47,610 bases of DNA from a virus. This document shows positions 38,697 through 45,880 of the stretch, one piece after another (the first letter of the stretch is position 1; every line of letters starts with the position of its first letter). The notes under the pieces were generated by a model that was not told the DNA's origin, made no database searches, and worked only from the letters and a program-made list of their open reading frames with translations. Where the stretch lies: IMG/VR virus record IMGVR_UViG_3300050343_000027, positions 1 through 47,610 of that record. The stretch is one strand, 5' to 3'. A program made the translations under genes and the position numbers.

Positions 38697-38804
38697 GCTG
38701 TACAAAAATTCATACTTTTAAAACTTCATAAACTTATAACACATTATAACCACCTCTTTATAATACAGTCTCATTATCATAAGCCTGTATAATTTTTGTA
38801 CAGC
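38697..38804. repeat. Perfect 14-nt inverted repeat, arms 80 bp apart
   Basis: GCTGTACAAAAATT (38697-38710) and AATTTTTGTACAGC (38791-38804) are exact inverses. The central 80 bp are AT-rich. Together with DnaA-like boxes upstream it could be a binding-site pair for an initiator or repressor, or a cruciform. Confidence 0.6.
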
Positions 38805-38846
38805 ACCACCTCTGAAACATGCATTCTTACAGTATAAAAAAAAGTG

Positions 38847-38877
38847 TTGCATTCTCTTTTTATATTGTGCTTATAAT
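38847..38877 (+). promoter_or_regulatory. Weaker promoter just before the early genes
   Basis: TTGCAT (38847-38852), a 19-nt spacer and a perfect TATAAT (38872-38877). The spacer is longer than ideal. Transcripts would start near 38884 and reach the first early gene at 38955 after about 70 nt. In the 38117-38954 stretch I see no protein gene. Confidence 0.4.
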
Positions 38878-38954
38878 AGGGCATGAAAACGAAAACAAGC
38901 ACTTATCAAGATGTCAAGTACACTTTACAGTGCATAACAAAAGGGAATATTATT

Positions 38955-39236
38955 ATGAAAACATTTAAACACACACCAATAACAAATGATGATACAGATT
39001 ATTTTGCATTGTCTTTAATAGATAGAGGGTTAGCAAATACAAGGGCTTTAAAAATAGCCGAGGGATTAAGAGCTAACGATTGGGACAAGGTAGCGAGTGC
39101 AATTTGCAACTGTGACTGTTCTAACTTTAAAAGACTTTACAAGATAGAAGAACGATTAATGTACTTAGCTAGTGAGAAAGGTAATGCAAAAGTTATATTA
39201 GATAGAATTAATGAAATCAAAGAGGCTAAATTATGA
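38955..39236 (+). CDS. Early hypothetical protein
   Basis: 93 residues from ATG 38955, chosen over an in-frame ATG at 38883 because AAAGGG lies 8 nt before it. Content: DTDYFALSLIDRGLANTRAL...AEGLRANDWDKVASAICNCDCSN with a Cys pair and a helical C-terminus (SEKGNAKVILDRINEIK). No recognised family. It is the first gene of the early unit, so it may be an early host-takeover protein. Overlaps the next gene by 4 nt (ATGA). Confidence 0.6.
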   Translation: MKTFKHTPITNDDTDYFALSLIDRGLANTRALKIAEGLRANDWDKVASAICNCDCSNFKRLYKIEERLMYLASEKGNAKVILDRINEIKEAKL

Positions 39237-39505
39237 CTTATAAAATAAACGATAAAATAAACTACTTCTTTAAAGGGGACGAAGATAACGAACCTTGCGA
39301 AGATGTAATGATAGTTAAAGCATTAAAAGACTTAGATAATGAAGAAGTCTTTAAGCTTAAACCAACAGCTAATAATAAAAATGTATTAGTAAAGGGAGAC
39401 TATGACAAAAGCACGGGCAAATATTGGGCTACTAAGTGGCACGATATGAATAACGAAACTTTAAAAGCTGGGGATACTTTAGTATTTACTGGCTTTATAT
39501 TTTAA
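39233..39505 (+). CDS. Early hypothetical protein
   Basis: 90 residues, acidic, mostly beta-type: KINDKINYFFKGDED, EDVMIVKALKDLDNEEVFKL, DKSTGKYWATKWHDMNNETL. No membrane or signal segment, no known motif. Overlaps the preceding gene by ATGA. Probably a small soluble early protein, possibly a host-protein binder. Confidence 0.55.
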   Translation: MTYKINDKINYFFKGDEDNEPCEDVMIVKALKDLDNEEVFKLKPTANNKNVLVKGDYDKSTGKYWATKWHDMNNETLKAGDTLVFTGFIF

Positions 39506-39510
39506 GAGGT

Positions 39511-39591
39511 ATTAAAAAGAAAAGGAATAGAATTAGAGGATAAATTACAAATGCTAAATGATATCTGTGACAAGATACAGCAACAAAGATA
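39511..39591 (+). CDS. Short coding remnant between early genes
   Basis: An open stretch reads VLKRKGIELEDKLQMLNDIC and DKIQQQR then a stop at 39589-39591. No proper start is visible, which could reflect an indel or a missing ATG. Helical and charged, no motif. I list it because it is the only content of the 107-nt gap. Confidence 0.25.
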
Positions 39592-39612
39592 AAAAAAGGA
39601 GTAAATAAAATT

Positions 39613-40266
39613 ATGAAGATATCAAAGGTTGGAAAATTAAACAGTCGCAGTTGGTCGCTTGAAGCGTTGGAAACTTGCCCCGCTTCTAAAGGCTCAGATG
39701 GGGAACTTGTCCCCGCTTGTAAGGGTTGCTATGCAGTAGGCGGGAACTATCGTTTTAAGAACGTTAAAGAAGCTAGAAGCCACAATAAAAAAGATTGGCA
39801 AAGGTCGGAATGGGTGGCGGATATGATAGAGGAGTTAGATTCTGATAGATATTTTAGATGGTTCGATAGTGGCGACATGTACAGCCTAGGATTAGCTGAA
39901 AAGATATATGAGATTTGCAAGGCTACACCATGGACAAGGCATTGGATACCCACAAGAATGTATAAGTTTAAGAAGTTTAGAGATGTTATTGATAGGCTCA
40001 ACGCTCTTGAAAATGTTGTTGTTAGACTTTCAAGTGACGGTATTAACGGGGAAATAATAGAAGATGCTCAATACTCATCAACTATAATACCCTTTATTGA
40101 TAGCGTTACAGTTGCGACTATATGTAATGCACCGCTTCAAGATGGCAAGTGTAAGAAGTGCCGTTTATGTTGGGATAAATCAACAAAAGTTATAGCATAC
40201 GCAGGACACGGGGCGAAGATGAAGAAACAACAAAGAGAACTAATACAAGTCATGGAGGTGGCATAG
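39613..40266 (+). CDS. Gp88-like cysteine-rich protein
   Basis: 217 residues, intact. Starts after AAAAAAGGAG at a suitable distance. The N-terminus (KLNSRSWSLEALETCPASKG, then CKGCYAVGGNYRF) and a C-terminal cluster (CNAPLQDGKCKKCRLCWDK) give seven or more Cys residues arranged like a metal or Fe-S-binding protein. The N-terminal CP...C-x-x-CYA signature is that of the phage 'gene product 88' family. The family has no firmly known function; the cysteine layout hints at metal binding or redox. It has a more G+C-rich, differently composed codon pattern than its neighbours, consistent with recent acquisition. Confidence 0.7.
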   Translation: MKISKVGKLNSRSWSLEALETCPASKGSDGELVPACKGCYAVGGNYRFKNVKEARSHNKKDWQRSEWVADMIEELDSDRYFRWFDSGDMYSLGLAEKIYEICKATPWTRHWIPTRMYKFKKFRDVIDRLNALENVVVRLSSDGINGEIIEDAQYSSTIIPFIDSVTVATICNAPLQDGKCKKCRLCWDKSTKVIAYAGHGAKMKKQQRELIQVMEVA

Positions 40267-40267
40267 T

Positions 40268-40544
40268 ATGAAGCATACAGAATATTTAAAAAGGCTTTTC
40301 AATTATATTGAATCTAAAGGCTACACAGTAGACTGTGAATGCGAGGGCGAGGGAATCACGCAAGATGAAGCATTAACTCAAGTAGACGACGCTCATATAT
40401 ATATTATAGATAAGGACGGGTATTCTTTAGGGTGGATTTATTGGACTTTTTGGAATGATTGGGGACGAATCCATATCTGATTATACTTTAGAACTTGAAA
40501 AGATTTTAAAGCTTGACGAATTTATAGAATGGAATGTAAAATAA
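40268..40544 (+). CDS. Early hypothetical protein, frameshifted
   Basis: About 91 residues. From ATG 40268 (MKHTEYLKRLFNYIESKGYT) it reads VDCECEGEGITQDEALTQVDDAHIYIID, then WIYWTFWND; an indel near 40460 moves it into GDESISDYTLELEKILKLDEFIEWNVK. The strongly acidic and Trp-rich nature resembles small phage DNA-mimic proteins, but this is only a compositional impression. Start lies 2 nt after the gp88-like gene's stop. Confidence 0.45.
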
Positions 40545-40583
40545 ATTAATAAATAAATAACAAAGCTAGAGGGCTATAAGAAT

Positions 40584-40796
40584 ATGAAATATAATAACAT
40601 AACAGATGTATCAACAACTAACTTAATGAGAATGTTAGATATGGAAAGGTTTCAAGATAGAGACAGCCAAAAGATGATACAAGATGAGTTGAAGTTTAGA
40701 AATAATGGAATGTCTTTTAATGACATGGTAAACACTTTTAAAGGGGGTAAAGTAGATGAAAAAATATACAGACATATACGAATACAAGGTGATTAG
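40584..40796 (+). CDS. Early hypothetical protein
   Basis: 70 residues, intact: TDVSTTNLMRMLDMERFQDRDSQKMIQDELKFRNN then a basic C-terminus. Helical, no motif. The 3' end overlaps the next start by 41 nt. No function can be proposed beyond a short early phage protein. Confidence 0.5.
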   Translation: MKYNNITDVSTTNLMRMLDMERFQDRDSQKMIQDELKFRNNGMSFNDMVNTFKGGKVDEKIYRHIRIQGD

Positions 40797-40923
40797 TTAC
40801 AAGGATTATAGAAAACTTAAGGGTGTCCGCAAGTGGAAAAATGTCTGGGTAGTTGTAAAACCTAATGAGATAAATGAAAATAAAAATGTAGAAGTAAGGA
40901 GATTAAAAGAATGTTTGACTTAA
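40756..40923 (+). CDS. Early hypothetical protein, overlapping
   Basis: 55 residues from ATG 40756, preceded by AAAGGGGG about 9 nt upstream. Content KKYTDIYEYKVISYKDYRKLKGVRKWKNVWVVVKPNEINENKN. Overlaps the previous gene by 41 nt and the next by 13 nt. Basic, beta-like; function unknown. Confidence 0.5.
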   Translation: MKKYTDIYEYKVISYKDYRKLKGVRKWKNVWVVVKPNEINENKNVEVRRLKECLT

Positions 40924-40994
40924 ACATGGCGGGTGTGTTAATTTATATAATTGTAGGGCTAATAGTGGCTTACTACTTTAACGGGAGGGATTGA
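40911..40994 (+). CDS. Single-pass membrane microprotein
   Basis: 27 residues from ATG 40911: MFDLNMAG, one hydrophobic helix (VLIYIIVGLIVAYYF), NGRD. Preceded by AAGGAG (9 nt upstream). Overlaps the end of the previous gene by 13 nt and ends 2 nt before the next start. A membrane-inserted peptide of this kind could be a superinfection-exclusion or lysis-inhibition factor. Confidence 0.45.
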   Translation: MFDLNMAGVLIYIIVGLIVAYYFNGRD

Positions 40995-40996
40995 GA

Positions 40997-41284
40997 ATGA
41001 ACTGTGAATTACTAGTGATGAGTGATTGGATAGAAGGAACTAAACCTAAGAAGATAGAAGCTAGATACAGTGCATATCTTAGTTGGGATTTAGATGAACT
41101 AGGTATTGATTGGGACGATATAGAAGATTGGGACTTGTTAAGAGCAGACCTACACATAACTTTTAAAGACGGAACTCAAAAGGTATATGAAAACTGGCAA
41201 GACTTGGACGTAGATTATAAACATAACTTTGAAGAAGTACTTATCCTTGATGAGAACTGGGACAGAGTGGAGGGATTGAACTGA
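40997..41284 (+). CDS. Acidic early protein
   Basis: 95 residues from ATG 40997, selected over a TTG two codons upstream because GGGAGGG is well placed. Very acidic and Trp-rich: ARYSAYLSWDLDELGIDWDD, IEDWDLLRADLHITFKDGTQ, ENWQDLDVDYKHNFEEVL. Such charge resembles DNA-mimic anti-restriction proteins, though no named family matches. Overlaps the next ATG by one base (TGATG). Confidence 0.5.
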   Translation: MNCELLVMSDWIEGTKPKKIEARYSAYLSWDLDELGIDWDDIEDWDLLRADLHITFKDGTQKVYENWQDLDVDYKHNFEEVLILDENWDRVEGLN

Positions 41285-41451
41285 TGAAAGTATATGAGAT
41301 AACAGTAAGCACAACTGTTCAGATAGATTCTTTAGATGACTATGCTGAAAGCAAAGAACATGCTATAGATATTATGTGGGATAGGTGGGGTGTATATAAA
41401 GACACTTTAGAAATAACAGAAGTAAAAACATGGGAGGAAGATGATGAATAA
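41284..41451 (+). CDS. Early hypothetical protein
   Basis: 55 residues, intact: MKVYEITVSTTVQIDSLDDY, AESKEHAIDIMWDRWGVYKD, TLEITEVKTWEEDDE. Acidic alpha/beta fold candidate. Its pattern (hydrophobic strand, DDYAESKEHA) resembles that of the next gene, suggesting possible paralogy. Start ATG overlaps the previous stop by one base. Confidence 0.5.
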   Translation: MKVYEITVSTTVQIDSLDDYAESKEHAIDIMWDRWGVYKDTLEITEVKTWEEDDE

Positions 41452-41650
41452 ATACAACGTAGCAGTACATTATGAGGAAGGCTTTTCAGTAGAGGTAACA
41501 GCACCTAACGTTGAAGATGCTAGGAAGTTAGCTCAAGAACTTGTTGATACTTATTGTGGGGTTAGTGAATCCTTTGATAACGTTGGACAAGATGAGGGTA
41601 AGTATTTAAAAACTTATCATAGAGACTGTTGGATAGTAGGAGAAAAATAA
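41441..41650 (+). CDS. Early hypothetical protein
   Basis: 69 residues (or 68 from the ATG at 41444, which is better spaced from GGGAGGAAG). Content YNVAVHYEEGFSVEVTAPNVEDARKLAQELVDTYCG. The N-terminal strand followed by V-E-D-A-R-K-L-A-x-E resembles the preceding gene's layout (DDYAESKEHAID). Overlaps it by 11 nt. Function unknown. Confidence 0.5.
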   Translation: MMNKYNVAVHYEEGFSVEVTAPNVEDARKLAQELVDTYCGVSESFDNVGQDEGKYLKTYHRDCWIVGEK

Positions 41651-41651
41651 T

Positions 41652-41888
41652 ATGAACAAAACATTATACAAAAGACTAGAAGATATATGTGCAAGAGAAT
41701 ATGTGGTCAATAAATTATCTGAAGATAAGTTCAGAACATTTGTCGACTTTCTTTATGATGACATAAGAACATGGGACAGACCAACAGAAGTATCAGATGT
41801 TGATGTAATACATAGGATAGAAGAACATCTAAGCTACATGGTGAGCAGGAGATTAGCTGATGCACACATAGGTACTAACCATGACTAA
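41652..41888 (+). CDS. Early hypothetical protein
   Basis: 78 residues, intact: TLYKRLEDICAREYVVNKLSEDKF, RTFVDFLYDDIRTWDRPTEVSDVDVIHRIEEHLSY then a short end. Mostly helical, acidic. No motif found. Lies 1 nt after the previous stop, and overlaps a tiny open frame. Confidence 0.5.
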   Translation: MNKTLYKRLEDICAREYVVNKLSEDKFRTFVDFLYDDIRTWDRPTEVSDVDVIHRIEEHLSYMVSRRLADAHIGTNHD

Positions 41889-41988
41889 CAATCTCTTAGA
41901 AAGGCTTAGAAAAAAATTAGTATTTTTACTTGACAAGCTAAAATTAAGTTTAGAATGCTTAAAAAATCTAAACAAAATAATAAAATAA
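41881..41988 (+). CDS. Tiny basic open frame, doubtful
   Basis: 35 residues from ATG 41881 (MTNNLLERLRKKLVFLLDKL...). Lys/Leu-rich amphipathic. The following 100 nt up to 42088 are very A+T-rich; another tiny frame (MLKKSKQNNKIIINKDIK) starts at 41955, and QLKDLQSLFKRGYN lies in frame just before the next start, so indels may hide one gene here. Confidence 0.25.
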   Translation: MTNNLLERLRKKLVFLLDKLKLSLECLKNLNKIIK

Positions 41989-42088
41989 TTATTAATAAAG
42001 ATATTAAAAATAATATTCCTAAACATTTAAAGGATTAAATAATAAACAACTAAAAGATTTACAAAGTCTTTTTAAAAGAGGATATAAT

Positions 42089-42324
42089 ATGAAGGTAAAA
42101 CAATTAAAAACTAAAGTAAGTATTGACATGAGTGTTAGTGAGTATGACACTTTATTTAAATACATAAACAAAATAGATAGTATGTTAAATACTTTACATG
42201 AAACAAATGATTTATGGTTGTCTGATGTACATAACTTAAGCAGTCTTAGGTGGGAGTTAGTTGAGTTTTAGATGCTGAGTGGAATCCAGATACTTATAGA
42301 TATGTAAAGAGAGGTAGTAAATAA
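42089..42324 (+). CDS. Early hypothetical protein, frameshifted
   Basis: About 78 residues from ATG 42089, with AAGAGG about 8 nt upstream. KTKVSIDMSVSEYDTLFKYINKIDSML, then NDLWLSDVHNLSSLRWELVEF; an indel near 42270 adds DAEWNPDTYRYVKRGSK. No known motif. Next gene begins 1 nt later. The mix of acidic and Trp/Tyr residues resembles others in this cluster. Confidence 0.45.
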
Positions 42325-42325
42325 T

Positions 42326-42680
42326 ATGAAAGCATTTATTTTTAAAATACTAATGTTTATAACTTTAGGTTTCTATGTATGTTAGTGTTCTTGTACTTGA
42401 TAAGAATACTACTATCAAACAGAAGATATAGATACTATCAATAGGAAGATACTCTCTTGAAGAAACTATACTTGAAGTAGAGACAGAACTTAACAACTTG
42501 AAAATTATTTACAAGGGTTTGAGAGATGCTGTAAACAATACAGAGATAGAGGTTGATACTAAAGTAAGACAAGCTGTTGATGATAAGTTCAAGGAGCAAT
42601 CAGCTACAGGTGGGTTAGGTGTATTGACTGGAGACTATGCAGAAGAGTTAGAGAGGAAGTTGAATGAGAGAAGACTGTAA
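42326..42680 (+). CDS. Single-pass membrane coiled-coil protein, frameshifted
   Basis: About 117 residues from ATG 42326: an N-terminal membrane helix (FIFKILMFITLGFYVSVLV), then after indels near 42380 and 42437 a long charged helix (INRKILSLEETILEVETELN, then GLRDAVNNTEIEVDTKVRQAVDDKF) and GVLTGDYAEELERKLN. An N-terminal anchor followed by coiled coil resembles i-spanins, but it sits among early genes, and no matching outer-membrane partner is seen. Confidence 0.45.
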
Positions 42681-42861
42681 GCTATTGTGTGTTGAACTAA
42701 CACCTATGACTAAAGAAGAGTATAGGGTATGGGAAGATTATGTTATTAATTATAACTATAATAATCCTACAGACCAGATATCTTATGAAGTTACATTTGT
42801 TAATAAAGATATCTATGAAGTTAAATTATTAGACTTAAAGGTTGACAGAGAGGGAGAGTAG
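42664..42861 (+). CDS. Early hypothetical protein
   Basis: 65 residues, intact: CKLLCVELTPMTKEEYRVWEDYVINYNYNNPTDQISYEV then KDIYEVKLLDLKVDREGE. Beta-alpha layout, no motif. Overlaps the previous gene by 17 nt. Its final codons contain the next promoter's -35 box. Confidence 0.45.
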   Translation: MREDCKLLCVELTPMTKEEYRVWEDYVINYNYNNPTDQISYEVTFVNKDIYEVKLLDLKVDREGE

Positions 42862-42870
42862 TAGTATAAT
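42842..42870 (+). promoter_or_regulatory. Perfect sigma70 promoter of the replication genes
   Basis: TTGACA at 42842-42847, 17-nt spacer, TATAAT at 42865-42870. The start site falls near 42877, 11 nt before the ATG at 42888. It would drive the small genes, SSB, primase-helicase and DNA polymerase. Confidence 0.8.
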
Positions 42871-42887
42871 AGATACTTATTTCAGGT

Positions 42888-43073
42888 ATGTCCAAAGGTG
42901 TAGCCCTCAACTAACCTTCCTGAACCTAAAGACATACGATTATATCGTGCTAGTTTCTGGTCTAGTGCCACTAAAACCAGACTAAGTTTTAAAAGTTTTT
43001 ACAAGGTGTTCGAGCTACTGTAAAATCTTTAGAGGTGGCAACACTTATTAAAGTTGTAGATGAAATGGGATGA
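42888..43073 (+). CDS. Small hypothetical protein, frameshifted
   Basis: About 61 residues from ATG 42888 (MSKGVALN). Indels near 42912 and 43000 join it to NLPEPKDIRLYRASFWSSAT, KTRLSFKSF and LQGVRATVKSLEVATLIKVV. It ends at 43071-43073 overlapping the next ATG. The reconstruction is coherent, which explains hairpin-like sequences in this stretch. It is the first gene of the replication cluster. No family recognised. Confidence 0.45.
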
Positions 43074-43486
43074 GAACTAAACCGATTACCTTCCCTTGTA
43101 AAATTAAATCCAGAGTTGGTAAGGAGAAAGCTACCCTTACTGTATCAATAGGCTCGGTGTCATCTATAAAAGATAATGTTCAGAGTGCTGGGTATCACTT
43201 TAAAGTACCCACTTTTAAACTGGAGGGTTATTATGAATTATATTTTAAATCAACAACACTAGACAAAGAGATAGGTTGGACATGGAAAGACATGGACAAA
43301 GCTTACTGGGATACTTGGATACCTAAGAAGTCTGATATCAAAATCATTACAAGACTTAACAAAGAACAAAAGAAACAAGCACTTGATGAGTTATGGGAAG
43401 ACTTGCAAGGGGCTATACAATTTACACGTGATAGAAACAATGCAAGAAGAAGACAGAAAAGACTTGCACAAGTAAACAAAACGTGA
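43070..43486 (+). CDS. Hypothetical protein upstream of SSB
   Basis: 138 residues, intact: KPITFPCKIKSRVGKEKATLTVSIGSVSSI, FKLEGYYELYFKS, EIGWTWKDMDKAYWDTWIPKKSD and a Lys/Arg/Gln-rich helical C-terminus (LNKEQKKQALDELWEDLQGAI, RRRQKRLAQVNKT). The layout resembles a small beta-barrel with a basic tail, plausible for a nucleic-acid-binding protein, but no family is recognised. The gene is followed by the SSB gene 49 nt on. Confidence 0.5.
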   Translation: MRTKPITFPCKIKSRVGKEKATLTVSIGSVSSIKDNVQSAGYHFKVPTFKLEGYYELYFKSTTLDKEIGWTWKDMDKAYWDTWIPKKSDIKIITRLNKEQKKQALDELWEDLQGAIQFTRDRNNARRRQKRLAQVNKT

Positions 43487-43535
43487 TAGAATCTGAACAC
43501 TTAATACTAAAAACTAAACCAACGGAGGTAATTAT

Positions 43536-43949
43536 ATGTATGAGTATGTAGAAGGAAAAGCTATGTGGGCTAATGTCAGCACACCAAACACTAAGTTTGA
43601 ACCACATAAGTATGGAATAGTTGTGTTGACTGATGAAGATACTGCTACCAGATTAGAGGGTGCAGGTTTATCAAGAGTAAGAACCAGAGATGGTCAAGCT
43701 AAGTATGATGAACCGGCTTTCTCATTCAGTAGAAAAGTAGAACGACATGATGGGACTACCAATCCTGCACCTAAGTTAGTTGACGGAGACGGAAACCCTT
43801 TAGATGTTAGTCTTGGTAATGGCTCTGAAGTTACTGTGAAGATTAAACCTTACACAGGAAAGTATGGTACGTTTGCAGAGTTAATAGCTGTGAAGGTTAC
43901 TAATTTAATTGAATACACTGAACCAAGTTCAGACAACGAGGAATTTTAA
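43536..43949 (+). CDS. Single-stranded DNA-binding protein (T7 gp2.5-like)
   Basis: 137 residues with a GGAGG Shine-Dalgarno 8 nt before ATG 43536. The protein coats ssDNA and contacts the polymerase and helicase. Seen: MWANVSTPNTKFEPHKYGIVVLTDEDTATRL, a basic loop KVERHDG, and DVSLGNGSEVTVKIKPYTG, forming the OB-fold typical of gp2.5 relatives. The C-terminus YTEPSSDNEEF is acidic and ends in Phe, the hallmark used by T7 gp2.5 to bind its partners. Followed 1 nt later by an acidic small gene. Confidence 0.8.
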   Translation: MYEYVEGKAMWANVSTPNTKFEPHKYGIVVLTDEDTATRLEGAGLSRVRTRDGQAKYDEPAFSFSRKVERHDGTTNPAPKLVDGDGNPLDVSLGNGSEVTVKIKPYTGKYGTFAELIAVKVTNLIEYTEPSSDNEEF

Positions 43950-43950
43950 T

Positions 43951-44198
43951 ATGATTATTACTATTAAAAATGATGATGGTGAATCAGTCTATGATGTTTC
44001 AAAGATTGAGGACGAACAGAAGAGAGCAGGTGCTAATGTATCTATCAGTAAGATAGGAACATTGAATGTATTAGTTGAAGCTTTGAACTATGCTTCACAA
44101 GGACATCAAATAATCTTGAAGCTGTATTAAAGGATAGTCCAGAGGCAGTAGTTGAACAAGAAGAAGAAGAAACTGTAGAAGATTCAGACGAATCATAA
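43951..44198 (+). CDS. Acidic hypothetical protein, frameshifted
   Basis: About 82 residues from ATG 43951: MIITIKNDDGESVYDVSKIE, RAGANVSISKIGTLNVLVEAL, then, after an indel near 44105, NLEAVLKDSPEAVVEQEEEETVEDSDES. The C-terminal half is an extreme acidic tail. It lies between SSB and primase, so a replication accessory role is possible, but no motif is present. Confidence 0.45.
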
Positions 44199-44216
44199 TT
44201 CATAGTGAGGGCTAAC

Positions 44217-45880
44217 ATGGATAAAACTTGGGATAAGCTACACCAACCCTGTCCACTTTGCAACAGTAGTGATGCTGTAGGAATCAACGAAGATGATTCA
44301 GCAAAGTGTTTCAGTTGTGGAGAATTTATGCCTAGCTATACTAAAGCATGTGGAGGAAAGGATATGCAAACAGCAACAACAATAACCAACTAAACAACCT
44401 GATGTGGTAGATGAAGGAAAGTTTTCAGCCCTTACGGACAGAAAGATTTCATGCACTGCTCAGAAGTATGGGGTTAAATGTGTACATGACTTACAAGGTA
44501 ATGTAGTTAAACATTTCTACCCTTACTATAATGGGCATGAGTTATCAGCTACTAAGTTCGTAACTGTAAAGGACAAAGACTTCTTTGTATCTGGTAGTTA
44601 TAATGATACAGGTTTGTTTGGTCAACAACTTTTCAAGGGTGGTAAGTATGTTACCGTTACTGAAGGGGAGTGTGATGCTATGGCTACTTATGAACTCTTG
44701 GTTCTAAGTGGGCTGTAGTATCTATTAAGCGTGGAGCAAATGGTGCAGTAAGAGATATCAAGGAAAGCTTAGAGTTCTTTGATGACTTTGAAAATGTTAT
44801 CATTGCATTTGATAAAGATAAGGCAGGACAAGAAGCTAGTATTAAAGTTGCTAGACTTTTCAAACCCGGAAAGGCTCGTATAGTTACACTTACCTAACGG
44901 TTGGAAAGACCCTAACGATATGCTAAGAAACAACAAGCATAAAGAGTTTGTTGAAGCTTGGTGGGCTAGTAAAGTTTATACACCTTCTGGTGTTATAAAT
45001 GTATCTGAACAGCGTGAGAAGTTTCACAATCGTGAGAAGAAACAAAGCGTACCTTATCCTTATGAAGGACTGAACAAGAAATTGTATGGTCTTAGAGCAG
45101 GAGAACTTGTAACACTTACAGGTGGTACTGGTCTTGGTAAGTCAAGTGTTACAAGAGAACTTGAACATCATCTTATTAAGAACACTACAGATAACGTAGG
45201 TATCATAGCACTAGAAGAAGATTGGAGAAGAACCATTGATGGTATCTTATCTATTGAAGCTAACGCTAGGTTATACGTTGACCAAGAACGTGAGAAGTTT
45301 TCTAAAGAAGAATTAGATAAGATGTTTGATATCTCTATGATGGTGAGAACAAGAATAGAGTATGGGTTCATTCACACTTTGGTACGAATGACATTGATGA
45401 TATCTTTACTAAGCTTCGCTTTATGATTATAGGATGTGACTGCAAGTGGGTGGTCGTTGACCATTTACATATGTTAGTCAGTGCAGTACATGAAGGAGAT
45501 GAGAGACGTGCCATTGATACTATCATGACTAGACTAAGAAGTTTGGTAGAAGAGACAGGTGCAGGAATCATTTTGGTTTCACACTTACGTAGAGTTGATG
45601 GTAACAAAGGACATGAGAACGGTATTGAAGTATCTCTATCTCATCTAAGAGGTTCTAATAGTATTGGACAACTTAGTGATTGTGTGATAGCATTAGAACG
45701 TAATCAACAATCAGATGACCCTGATGAAGCTAGGACTACAAGACTTCGTATCTTAAATCTAGGTATACAGGAGATGTAGGTATGGCATGTAGAGTTATAT
45801 ATGATGCAGAAACTGGTAGACTATCTGAACTATCAGATGATGATATAACCTTTGATGCTAGTTTAGATGAGGCATTTTAA
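44217..45880 (+). CDS. T7 gp4-like primase-helicase, frameshifted
   Basis: About 553 residues. Zinc finger CPLCNSSD...CFSCGE at the N-terminus; TOPRIM-type primase core with KYVTVTEGECDAMATYELL, VVSIKRGANGAVRDI and VIIAFDKDKAGQEA (acidic metal site); then the hexameric DnaB-type helicase: Walker A GGTGLGKSSVTRELE, the GIIALEEDW strand, CDCKWVVVDHLHMLVS (Walker B-type), GAGIILVSHLRR and LRGSNSIGQLSDCVIAL. The C-terminus is short and acidic. At least six indels (near 44390, 44712, 44893, 45345, 45415, 45770). The stop overlaps the polymerase start (TAATG). Start ATG 44217 has GAGG upstream; the GTG at 44205 is an alternative. Confidence 0.87.

Noticed and set aside
38117-38954. tRNA genes or CRISPR array in the non-coding region
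   Set aside because: No cloverleaf with a conserved T-arm was found, and the repeats are too few and irregularly spaced for a CRISPR array.
38883-38955. ATG at 38883 as start of the first early gene
   Set aside because: It lies 5 nt after a TATAAT and lacks a ribosome-binding site, whereas ATG 38955 has AAAGGG at good distance.
42881-42990. Apparent structured RNA (GTATGTC...GACATAC and TCTGGT...ACCAGA inverted repeats) after the 42842 promoter
   Set aside because: The stretch reads as a coherent small protein (42888-43073) once two indels are allowed, so the pairings are probably incidental to coding.
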